From NCBI GenBank assembly GCA_905206455.1, contig CAJLHL010000110.1:1-5394 (forward strand): 5,394 bases of DNA, read 5' to 3'. The notes under the pieces were generated by a model. That model made no database searches, was not told the origin of the DNA, and was given only the letters and a program-made list of their open reading frames with translations. A program made the position numbers and the translations under genes. Of this stretch, positions 1-5,391 are shown one piece after another. The DNA is from an uncultured Eubacteriales bacterium (GTDB taxonomy: Bacteria; Bacillota; Clostridia; Peptostreptococcales; Anaerovoracaceae). Numbering within the stretch: the stretch's first letter is position 1; the number at the start of each line of letters is the position of its first letter.

Positions 1-415
1 TTGACTTTAATGATACGTCTAATTCACCGCTGACGAGTCTCGGCATTTTAACATCTTCTTTTGCCTTCACATCCAGAATTACTGTTTTTTCGTCATCAGA
101 AGACACCTCGCCGCTTTTTAACTCGAAGCCCATACTATCTAAACTGCTTCCGCCGTTCAGAGTAATATTGAATGCAGATAAAATCCATTTCTCTACAATC
201 TTTATCTGTTGGTCGAATTTTAAATTGATCTTAAATTCAGCACCTGCCTCTGTTTTCGTATCATTTGCAATATCGATACTGTAATCAACTAATTTTGGTC
301 CCTCTGTTGCCTGTCCCTCAGTCGCAAAAGAAGAGACTGTCATACATCCCAACATTGCGGATAAGACCATCGCAAATGCGAGGATAAGACTGACTGCTTT
401 TTTCGTTTTTTTCAT
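1..415 (-). CDS. Exported protein of unknown function, 3' end outside window (partial)
   Basis: This minus-strand reading frame starts at ATG 415 and stays open to the window edge, giving 138 visible residues. The start has a strong ribosome-binding site, AGGAG at 428-424, 8 nt away. The N-terminus is a classic signal peptide: MKKTKK, a hydrophobic stretch at residues 7-23, and a likely signal peptidase I site after SSFA (about residue 31). An LGC motif at 22-24 could be read as a lipobox, but it is followed by MTVSSFA-TEG, which fits type I cleavage better. A short Thr/Glu/Gly-rich linker (32-39) precedes a beta-rich region (42-137) with patterns such as FKINLKFD and FNITLNGG. That region resembles residues 51-116 of the lipoprotein at 4336-5121 by eye. 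The gene is more A/T-rich than the transporter genes. I do not recognise a named family. It lies downstream of the ATPase gene on the same strand, so it may belong to the same system, but a separate transcript is equally possible. Confidence 0.85.
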   Translation of the reverse strand, partial: MKKTKKAVSLILAFAMVLSAMLGCMTVSSFATEGQATEGPKLVDYSIDIANDTKTEAGAEFKINLKFDQQIKIVEKWILSAFNITLNGGSSLDSMGFELKSGEVSSDDEKTVILDVKAKEDVKMPRLVSGELDVSLKS

Positions 416-423
416 TTTGTCAA

Positions 424-428
424 CTCCT
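424..428 (-). promoter_or_regulatory. Ribosome-binding site of the exported-protein gene
   Basis: AGGAG on the minus strand, 8 nt before the ATG at 415. It fixes the start directly before the signal peptide. Confidence 0.8.
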
Positions 429-530
429 AAAGCTAATCCTTCTGTTTGAGATATACTGTTATATATGATAAATGTGTGCGTCGGCATCCGCGCGTCATGC
501 CTGTGCTCACGGTTATCAACAAATGTAATG

Positions 531-1319
531 TTATAAATATCCTACCGCTGTCTTTACTCTGCGTCCGTCAGGAGCCACCGTATCGGCGACGCCCGTTCGA
601 ATCCCATAAATTTCGTCCATCAGAGCGCAGGTAAGAATCTCATCGGTATCTCCGGTGAGATATTCCCCGCCTTTTTTAATTACGGTCACCTTAGAAGATA
701 CCGCAAAGGCATGATCCGGATCGTGAGTCGTCATAATGACCCCCCTTCCCGCCTCCGCCAACTGTCTGACGCGGCGCAGCACCCGGACCCGGTTCCCAAA
801 ATCCAGATTTGACGTAGGCTCGTCCATAATCAGATAATCCGATTCCTGTGCGATGGCTCTGGCGATGAGTACCAACTGGCGTTCTCCGCCGCTGATCTCT
901 GTATAGGCCTCGTCCTTCAGATATCCCACGCCCATCAGTTCCAGCGCTTCCTCGGCTATTTCATAATCCTTTTTAGATGCGGATGCGAACGTCTGCATAT
1001 GGGATGTCCTGCCCATTACCGCCACCTGAGCGGCTGTAAATGGAAAGGGAGGCGTATGCGACTGGGGAACATAACCGATCTTTCTCGCCCTCTCCCGAAT
1101 GGAGAGTTCCGACAGATCAGCCCCATCGATTTTCACCGTTCCCCCCAGCAGAGGAATCCCTCCGAGCACCGATCGGAAGAGTGTCGTCTTACCGATACCG
1201 TTGGAACCGAGAACACACATGACTTCCCCCGGTTCGACCGTCATGGAAATCCCTTCTATCACTTTTTTCACTCTTCTGCCGCGCCGATATCCGCAGACTG
1301 CTTTTTCGATCTCCAGCAT
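531..1319 (-). CDS. ABC importer ATPase, FecE/FhuC/BtuD type
   Basis: This is the cytoplasmic nucleotide-binding subunit, which should power ligand import through the FecCD-type permease at 3255-4346. All diagnostic ABC motifs are present in the 262-residue protein: Walker A GSNGIGKTT (38-46), Q-loop Gln86 in YVPQ, signature ISGGERQ (142-148), Walker B YLIMDE (162-167), D-loop SNLD (170-173) and H-loop His199 in TTHDPDH. Length and motif order match the iron-chelate/B12 importer ATPases. I chose ATG 1319 because GAGGA (1331-1327) lies 7 nt upstream and MLEIEKAVCGY is a normal family N-terminus. The frame stays open upstream to 1460, but that 47-residue extension is basic and unlike the family. 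The Walker A has Ile where Ser is usual, which the family should tolerate. It lies 439 bp from the substrate-binding-protein gene, so it may have its own promoter or be tuned by the hairpins at 1522-1576. The substrate cannot be deduced from the ATPase. Confidence 0.96.
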   Translation of the reverse strand: MLEIEKAVCGYRRGRRVKKVIEGISMTVEPGEVMCVLGSNGIGKTTLFRSVLGGIPLLGGTVKIDGADLSELSIRERARKIGYVPQSHTPPFPFTAAQVAVMGRTSHMQTFASASKKDYEIAEEALELMGVGYLKDEAYTEISGGERQLVLIARAIAQESDYLIMDEPTSNLDFGNRVRVLRRVRQLAEAGRGVIMTTHDPDHAFAVSSKVTVIKKGGEYLTGDTDEILTCALMDEIYGIRTGVADTVAPDGRRVKTAVGYL

Positions 1320-1521
1320 GTTTCTTTCCTCATTTCCATCGGAGCAGCGCTCTCGACGTTTCTGACAAAAACGTGCAAACCGTTTTGATATGGCGCCGCA
1401 ACCTCTCCTCCGCTCTGGATTTGAACGAAGAATGTCCTCTTTGCTGAACCAGGAAATCAAATCCGCGGAGAAAAGCGGAAAATGTCAGACGCTATATCAT
1501 TTTTCTAATAAAAGAAGACAG
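1320..1521 (-). other. Leader region between the hairpins and the ATPase gene
   Basis: About 200 bp with no gene I can support. The ATPase frame is open back to 1460, but the translation is Arg-rich and has no family resemblance. Two small dyads are visible: ACGTTT/AAACGT (1356-1361 and 1369-1374) and TCCGC/GCGGA (1462-1466 and 1475-1479, followed by T-rich sequence on the minus strand). No convincing -35/-10 pair was found here. Confidence 0.4.
1327..1331 (-). promoter_or_regulatory. Ribosome-binding site that decides the ATPase start
   Basis: GAGGA on the minus strand, 7 nt before ATG 1319. It supports this start over in-frame starts further upstream. Confidence 0.75.
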
Positions 1522-1556
1522 CCTTTGCTGGGAAGGCGAAGCCTTGCCAGCAAAGG
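1522..1556. repeat. Long imperfect palindrome (hairpin I)
   Basis: Arms CCTTTGCTGG (1522-1531) and CCAGCAAAGG (1547-1556) are perfectly complementary over 10 bp. After one mismatch, 5 further inner pairs (AAGGC with GCCTT) close a 3-nt loop, so nearly all of the 35 nt can pair. It sits in otherwise A/T-rich intergenic DNA. On the minus strand it is followed by the U-rich CTGTCTTCTTTTATT, so it could act as a weak terminator or attenuator before the ATPase gene. It could instead be a REP-like dispersed palindromic element; copy number in the genome would decide. Confidence 0.8.
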
Positions 1557-1576
1557 GGGTACCCCCTTTGTTTTTT
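1551..1576 (+). terminator. Perfect 20-bp palindrome plus T6 (hairpin II)
   Basis: CAAAGGGGGTACCCCCTTTG (1551-1570) is a perfect palindrome, and on the plus strand it is followed directly by TTTTTT (1571-1576). This has the form of a Rho-independent terminator for plus-strand transcription. The centre GTAC would be the loop of an 8-bp stem. No plus-strand gene is seen upstream, so a conventional role is unclear. On the minus strand the palindrome is preceded by the A-run and has no U-tract immediately after it. It shares 1551-1556 with hairpin I, so both cannot form fully at once. Confidence 0.55.
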
Positions 1577-1590
1577 ATATTATTCACTTT

Positions 1591-1692
1591 TTAATTATCA
1601 TATAATTTTTTAATTTTTCTTTCGAGAGGATCCTTTTGCACACTGCTCTTCTTCGGAGACTGTCGCGCTTCCGTTTCAGCCCGCTCTTCCAT
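1591..1692 (-). CDS. Doubtful 33-codon ORF
   Basis: An ATG at 1692 opens a 33-residue frame ending in TAA at 1591. It is preceded by a GAGGG sequence (1707-1703) at 10 nt, with a TTG alternative two codons upstream. The predicted peptide is highly charged, with an acidic N-terminal part (MEERAETEA) and a basic C-terminal end (DPLERKIKKLYDN). It has no signal peptide or membrane segment. I do not recognise it. It could be a small protein co-transcribed with the transporter, the remnant of a longer gene (the frame is open back to a stop near 1744), or chance. Confidence 0.2.
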   Translation of the reverse strand: MEERAETEARQSPKKSSVQKDPLERKIKKLYDN

Positions 1693-1758
1693 GTCCAAAC
1701 ATCCCTCTGCACCGACCTGTTCGCCAGTAATATCCAGCTGTTTTTACGTTTTTTTAAA

Positions 1759-3258
1759 TCACCCGACAGGATCTTCTCTCATCAGAATGCGGTGCGCATC
1801 CTCTCTGGAAAGATCATATCCGTAAAACTCACTGTAAAACTCCATAATTTCCTGCTCCATATCCAGATCCGCAAAAGCTTCCGGATGAATGGTTTTCGCC
1901 ATGTACATGACGAGAAGAATCTTCTGCAGACCCATGTCCCAGTAAAATACGCCGCTCGGCGTCAGATAGACCTGATCGTCTTTCACCGCCGAGATCGCTG
2001 CATACCTCTTATTTCCATAAGCGGCATCCTTGATTTCCTCTACGGTCTCCCGATCGTTCATACTGCCATGATCGATAAAGATATAATCCGGATTCCAGGA
2101 AGCCAGCTGCTCAAAATTGATCTGTGTATGATTTCCTGCATCCAGTTCTGCCGTAACGCTTCGGCCGCCCGCAGCGTCGATAACATCACTGAGATCCGAA
2201 TATTTTCCATAAGTTGTAAGAATGTCGATTCCCGCATAATATACGGAAGGCTTCTCGGCGTCCGCCATCTTCGACGTCACGTCGGTGACCATTTTCAGTT
2301 TTTCATCGAAATACGCCGCGTATTTTTCCGCTCTCTCCGGCGCACTGCCGCCTACCGCTTCCGCGTAAACCCGCAGCTGATCTTTTACATCATCGAGCGA
2401 CTGAGAAGTCACACCATATACCGCCGGAATGTTCAGCGCTGACAGCTGTTTCAGCTCATTGGGACGGCTGAAAGTCAGCACCAGATCCGGGCGGTAGGTC
2501 TTCAGTTCTTCCGCACTCACCGAAGTATGTACGTTTTTCAGATAAGGAAGATCCGAAATCTTCGAAAAAACTTTTTTTGCCCACGGAAAATTTTCAAACT
2601 GAACATCCGCGCAGACCACAATTCTGTCCTCTGCGCCTAAAACGGTCAGCGCCTCATAGGCGGGGCCGTAAACCGCAGCGATGCGCTCCGGAGCTTCCTC
2701 GGGAACCTGCATCTCTTTTCCGTCCAGATTTTTGACTATCTTCATCGCCTCTGCGGACGTTCCGTTTTTTTCTCCGTCAGCGCTCTGCTGCTGGTCCGTA
2801 CCTCCCCCGACGAGGGAAAAAGAACCCGTCAACGTCAAACCTTTCGGCGCGGAAAGCTCCGGCTCTTCCGTCACACTTCCCGGTATCTTCTCCTGAAGGA
2901 TCAGACTGCGGTCTGTCGTCTCTGTAACCTCCCAAAGATCGTCGGCCCGCCGCACCGCTTCCGCCATCGCCTCTACGGTTTCCGGCGTATCGGTTCCCAC
3001 ATAAATGCTGACCGGCTGATCCGGACAATCTCCGCACGGATTGGACGCCGGATCCTGATATACGTTCATCTCAAGCCCTGCAAAAGCGATGACGCCGCTC
3101 TCCTGTGCGCTCCCCTCCGCCGTGATTTCGTAGACAGCTTTTTTCTCCTCTTTCTGACCGCATCCGCAGATGAGACAAAGCGCGAAGAGAAAGATCACCG
3201 CTGCAATTCCTTTTTTCATATATTTTTTCGTATGTTTCTCTGTATAATTGCTCATCAT
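1759..3258 (-). CDS. Lipid-anchored class III substrate-binding protein with extra N-terminal domain
   Basis: This is the extracytoplasmic ligand receptor of the importer, 499 residues. Signal peptide 1-32 ends in lipobox ICGC with Cys33 as the lipid site. Residues about 36-150 form an additional domain not usual in this family; it contains CGDC (Cys75, Cys78) and a predicted helix at 91-102. A Gly/Gln/Ser-rich linker (about 151-168) leads to the FecB/BtuF-type core (about 172-499). Family features in the core include the opening PERIAAVYGPAYEALTVLGA, a backbone segment near PDLVLTFSRPNEL, and the C-terminal GVFYWDMGLQKILLVMYMAK followed by a FYGYDL tail. At about 500 residues it is far longer than the usual 300-370, because of the extra domain. 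ATG 3258 was chosen because it forms an ATGA overlap with the permease stop and has a purine-rich site (GGAAAGAAGAG, 3275-3265) 6 nt upstream; ATG 3255 and ATG 3219 are alternatives. The ligand is unresolved: iron-siderophore, haem, cobamide or another metal chelate. Confidence 0.92.
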   Translation of the reverse strand: MMSNYTEKHTKKYMKKGIAAVIFLFALCLICGCGQKEEKKAVYEITAEGSAQESGVIAFAGLEMNVYQDPASNPCGDCPDQPVSIYVGTDTPETVEAMAEAVRRADDLWEVTETTDRSLILQEKIPGSVTEEPELSAPKGLTLTGSFSLVGGGTDQQQSADGEKNGTSAEAMKIVKNLDGKEMQVPEEAPERIAAVYGPAYEALTVLGAEDRIVVCADVQFENFPWAKKVFSKISDLPYLKNVHTSVSAEELKTYRPDLVLTFSRPNELKQLSALNIPAVYGVTSQSLDDVKDQLRVYAEAVGGSAPERAEKYAAYFDEKLKMVTDVTSKMADAEKPSVYYAGIDILTTYGKYSDLSDVIDAAGGRSVTAELDAGNHTQINFEQLASWNPDYIFIDHGSMNDRETVEEIKDAAYGNKRYAAISAVKDDQVYLTPSGVFYWDMGLQKILLVMYMAKTIHPEAFADLDMEQEIMEFYSEFYGYDLSREDAHRILMREDPVG

Positions 3259-4346
3259 ATAAAACTCTTCTTTCCACGAAACATGAGATACAGAAAGAAC
3301 GGCGCTCCGATGATTGCCGTCAGTACGCCGAGAGGAATTTCCTGCGCGAAGAGACATCTGGCGATGTCGTCCACGATCAGAAGGAAAAGGCCCCCCGTCA
3401 GCATAGAGCACGGAAGCATCCTGGAATAATCCGGTCCTGTCAGCATTCTGGCGATATGCGGAACGATCAGTCCGACCCATCCGATCATGCCTCCTACAGC
3501 TACCGCTGAAGAAGACATCAGCGTAGCGCATAAAATAATGACTGCCCGCGTCTTTTTTGTATCTACCCCCAGCGAGGACGCTTCTTCGTCGTCAAATGAC
3601 AGGATATTCAACCGCCATCTCAGAAGCAGCAGCGGAATCATACCTGCTGCAAAAGGAATCAGCATGATGAAAAGATCGCCTTTCGTCACATAGGTCAATC
3701 CCCCCATCAGCCAGAAAGTTATCGTAGGCAGAGTATCATAAGGGTCTCCGACAAATTTGACGATAGAGATAAACGCGGAGAACAGCGCTGATACCACCAT
3801 GCCGGTGAGAACCAGCGTCAGAGTCGCTCCACCGGACTGCCGTGTCAGAACCGAACTCGCGAAATACGCCGCCGCTACCGCTGCAAGACCGAAACAGAAA
3901 GCGGAAACCTGAATCATCAGAGCACTCGCTCCGAAGAGAATTGCCAGAGCCGCTCCAAAACTCGCTCCCGTCGCCGCGCCGAGAATATCAGGCGATACCA
4001 TGGGATTTCGAAAAATTCCCTGATAAGATGCCCCCGCTGCAGAAAGCGCGGCGCCGATCAGAACCGCCGCCGCAATTCTGGCAATTCTCGCCTCAAACAG
4101 GACGAGAGACGCAGCTTCCACTTCCTCACTCAGAGGATCATCGCCGTGAAACAGGATCTCCCACAACATGTCCGGCGTGATAGAATATCTTCCTATCAGT
4201 ACGGAAATAACCGCTGCAATCAGCAGCAGGACGATCAGTCCCGCCGTAATCGCCGGTATATTCCTTTTTCTCTTTCCTAAACTCCGCGCTGTCTCTGCTT
4301 TCATAACTTTCCGATTATCCTCGACTGCCGTATTTTTATTTTCCAT
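3255..4346 (-). CDS. FecCD/BtuC-type ABC transporter permease
   Basis: This is the membrane subunit of a type II ABC importer, 363 residues, a normal family length. After a basic cytoplasmic N-terminus (about 1-28) come many hydrophobic segments consistent with about ten helices, for example 30-52, 87-108, 145-166, 175-199, 222-242, 266-288 and 340-356. Family hallmarks are the ASYQGIFRNPMVSPDILGAA region (106-125), the cytoplasmic coupling loop EEASSLGVDTKKTR (254-267), GWVGLIVPHIARMLTG (289-304) and EIPLGVLTAIIGAPFFLYLM (336-355). A single permease gene implies a homodimer, as in BtuCD. ATG 4346 lies inside the 3' end of the lipoprotein gene (11-bp overlap), with a modest GAAG site upstream. 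Its stop overlaps the binding-protein start by ATGA. Both overlaps point to one mRNA with coupled translation. Confidence 0.96.
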   Translation of the reverse strand: MENKNTAVEDNRKVMKAETARSLGKRKRNIPAITAGLIVLLLIAAVISVLIGRYSITPDMLWEILFHGDDPLSEEVEAASLVLFEARIARIAAAVLIGAALSAAGASYQGIFRNPMVSPDILGAATGASFGAALAILFGASALMIQVSAFCFGLAAVAAAYFASSVLTRQSGGATLTLVLTGMVVSALFSAFISIVKFVGDPYDTLPTITFWLMGGLTYVTKGDLFIMLIPFAAGMIPLLLLRWRLNILSFDDEEASSLGVDTKKTRAVIILCATLMSSSAVAVGGMIGWVGLIVPHIARMLTGPDYSRMLPCSMLTGGLFLLIVDDIARCLFAQEIPLGVLTAIIGAPFFLYLMFRGKKSFI

Positions 4347-5121
4347 TATATATCTTCAGTTCCAGATTCCCGGCGTTCTCCCCCGTTTTTCTGGTGACGG
4401 TAATCTCATCGCCCTCTGCGGAAGCGGAAAAATCTTCCCCGTAAAAGTTAGAGACAGTCTCCGCAATATCCGCAGCCGTCGTCTCTTTTGTAGCCCAGAG
4501 GAATTCGTGTTCGTGCACCGCACAGGCGCCTTCCATCACGTCTGTAGTGTTTGAATTCGAAGGTTCCACCGCCTGATTTCCGCTGAAAAGCTGAATCCAG
4601 ATAATGCTTCTGTGAGTCACAATCTGGTCCACCCTGCAAACGGTCTGCGCTGGATCACTTTTCAGAGTGGTAATGGCTGCACCGCTTGGGATCAGCTGCT
4701 TCACATCCGCGGAAGCCGCACAGTACCTGCCCTCCGCATCGGTGAGAGCTGTCAGCTTTTCTTCTCCGGGAGCATTGGTGATTTCCAGATATCCGTCGTT
4801 AACCTGCTGTACCGCCATTTTCAGCTGCACGGCATCCTCCCGGTTCTCCACTGCGCCTACCTCGATTTTCTCGGGAGCGATTCTCTGGCCTCCGATCACT
4901 ACACGAAGCTGCTCTTTCAGCTCCTCCGAAAAAGAAACCGGCCGGTCAAATATCAGTTCAGCTATGATATACTGATCCTGCTCTCCGCCTTCACAGATAC
5001 CGTACGACTCGCAGCTCTGCAGCGCCGGAGAATCCGCCTGCGATACCTCCGCGCTTCCGCTACATCCGCACAAAACGGCTGTCGCAAGAACCAGTAGAAA
5101 GACGGAAATATATTTTTTCAT
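4336..5121 (-). CDS. Accessory lipoprotein, first gene of the transporter operon
   Basis: A predicted lipoprotein of 261 residues. Signal peptide MKKYISVFLLVLATAV ends in lipobox LCGC with Cys20 as the lipid site, placing the protein on the outer face of the membrane. I do not recognise a named family. Two parts can be seen. Residues about 51-116 are beta-rich (YIIAELIFDRPV, LRVVIGGQRI, AVQLKMAV, GYLEITNA) and resemble the left-edge exported protein. Residues about 160-258 include Cys162, Cys200, the possible metal-ligand cluster HEHEF (203-207), a helix at 214-226 and terminal strands, and resemble the N-terminal domain of the binding protein. ATG 5121 is preferred because GAGGA (5130-5126) precedes it and it gives a standard signal peptide. 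The frame extends to ATG 5214 and TTG 5220, which would add a long basic N-terminus. Its 11-bp overlap with the permease gene implies that it works with the importer, perhaps as a surface ligand receptor (inference). Confidence 0.85.
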   Translation of the reverse strand: MKKYISVFLLVLATAVLCGCSGSAEVSQADSPALQSCESYGICEGGEQDQYIIAELIFDRPVSFSEELKEQLRVVIGGQRIAPEKIEVGAVENREDAVQLKMAVQQVNDGYLEITNAPGEEKLTALTDAEGRYCAASADVKQLIPSGAAITTLKSDPAQTVCRVDQIVTHRSIIWIQLFSGNQAVEPSNSNTTDVMEGACAVHEHEFLWATKETTAADIAETVSNFYGEDFSASAEGDEITVTRKTGENAGNLELKIYNGK

Positions 5122-5125
5122 TCTT

Positions 5126-5167
5126 TCCTCGGCAAAGGATTCCATCTGACACTTTTTCTGCCGAGAA
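5126..5167 (-). promoter_or_regulatory. Candidate hairpin sequestering the lipoprotein ribosome-binding site
   Basis: On the minus-strand RNA, UUCUCGGCA (5167-5159) can pair with UGCCGAGGA (5134-5126) over 9 bp with one G-U pair, enclosing a 24-nt loop. The 3' arm contains the GAGGA Shine-Dalgarno for ATG 5121. The 5' arm overlaps a competing small dyad, GAGA/TCTC. Translational control of the first gene, and through overlaps of the next two, is plausible. I see no cobalamin-box (GCCACUG-like) or other known riboswitch motif. Confidence 0.4.
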
Positions 5168-5231
5168 CTCTCTCTTTTCCTTATTTTTCCTGAAAACCTG
5201 AAAATATCCTTCATTTCCAAAACTCTTCCAT

Positions 5232-5261
5232 ATTATATATACACTGCAGAAAGCTCCGCAG
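5232..5261 (-). promoter_or_regulatory. Candidate proximal promoter with overlapping dyad
   Basis: A perfect -10 hexamer TATAAT lies on the minus strand at 5237-5232. At the expected -35 position there is only TGCGGA (5260-5255), so it would be weak or activator-dependent. An imperfect dyad CTGCGGA/TCTGCAG (5261-5244) covers that position and could bind a regulator. The predicted transcript start near 5225 leaves about 100 nt of leader before ATG 5121. Confidence 0.35.
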
Positions 5262-5330
5262 GTTTGAGACGATTTACTTCTAATCCATTTTATTTGTTTT
5301 TATTATTTATACTTGTTTTCTTTAGAATAT

Positions 5331-5361
5331 AGTATAAACTTATAAGTAACTACCAGGTCAA
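5331..5361 (-). promoter_or_regulatory. Candidate distal promoter with palindrome in the spacer
   Basis: On the minus strand TTGACC (5361-5356) and TATACT (5336-5331) each match 5 of 6 bases of the sigma-70 consensus, but the 19-bp spacer is longer than ideal. The 10-bp palindrome ACTTATAAGT (5338-5347) lies between them, a natural operator position. It does not match the Fur-box consensus I know. Confidence 0.4.
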
Positions 5362-5385
5362 GGATTACCTACAATTAAACAGAAA

Positions 5386-5391
5386 AAGGAG
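5386..5391 (+). promoter_or_regulatory. Possible ribosome-binding site of a divergent gene outside the window
   Basis: AAGGAG followed by ATG at the window edge, on the plus strand after A/T-rich DNA. The terminal ATG directly abuts the motif and is too close to be its start, so a start would lie a few bases beyond the edge. Confidence 0.35.

Noticed and set aside
483..505. Terminator after the ATPase gene (GGCAT/ATGCC hairpin)
   Set aside because: The stem is only 5 bp with a 9-nt loop and no T-tract follows on the minus strand.
999..1388. 129-codon plus-strand frame and shorter neighbours
   Set aside because: Antisense to the ATPase gene, with a low-complexity translation rich in Arg, Pro and Ser; a shadow frame.
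1320..1460. N-terminal extension of the ATPase to 1460
   Set aside because: The Arg/Cys-rich extension does not resemble the family, and GAGGA before ATG 1319 gives a normal start.
1636..2442. 268-codon open frame on the plus strand
   Set aside because: It lies mostly antisense to the well-supported substrate-binding-protein gene, its translation has no recognisable domain, and it has no good ribosome-binding site.
3259..3531. N-terminal extension of the binding protein to 3531
   Set aside because: It overlaps the conserved C-terminal part of the permease, its translation is Arg/Ser-rich, and it would bury the lipoprotein signal peptide about 90 residues inside.
5122..5220. N-terminal extension of the accessory lipoprotein to TTG 5220 or ATG 5214
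   Set aside because: It adds about 30 basic residues before a standard signal peptide, while ATG 5121 has a strong GAGGA site. A GGAAGAG sequence before 5214 keeps it as a minor alternative.
5122..5230. Cobalamin riboswitch in the operon leader
   Set aside because: No B12-box-like sequence or multi-stem architecture is visible and the leader is short (about 100 nt).
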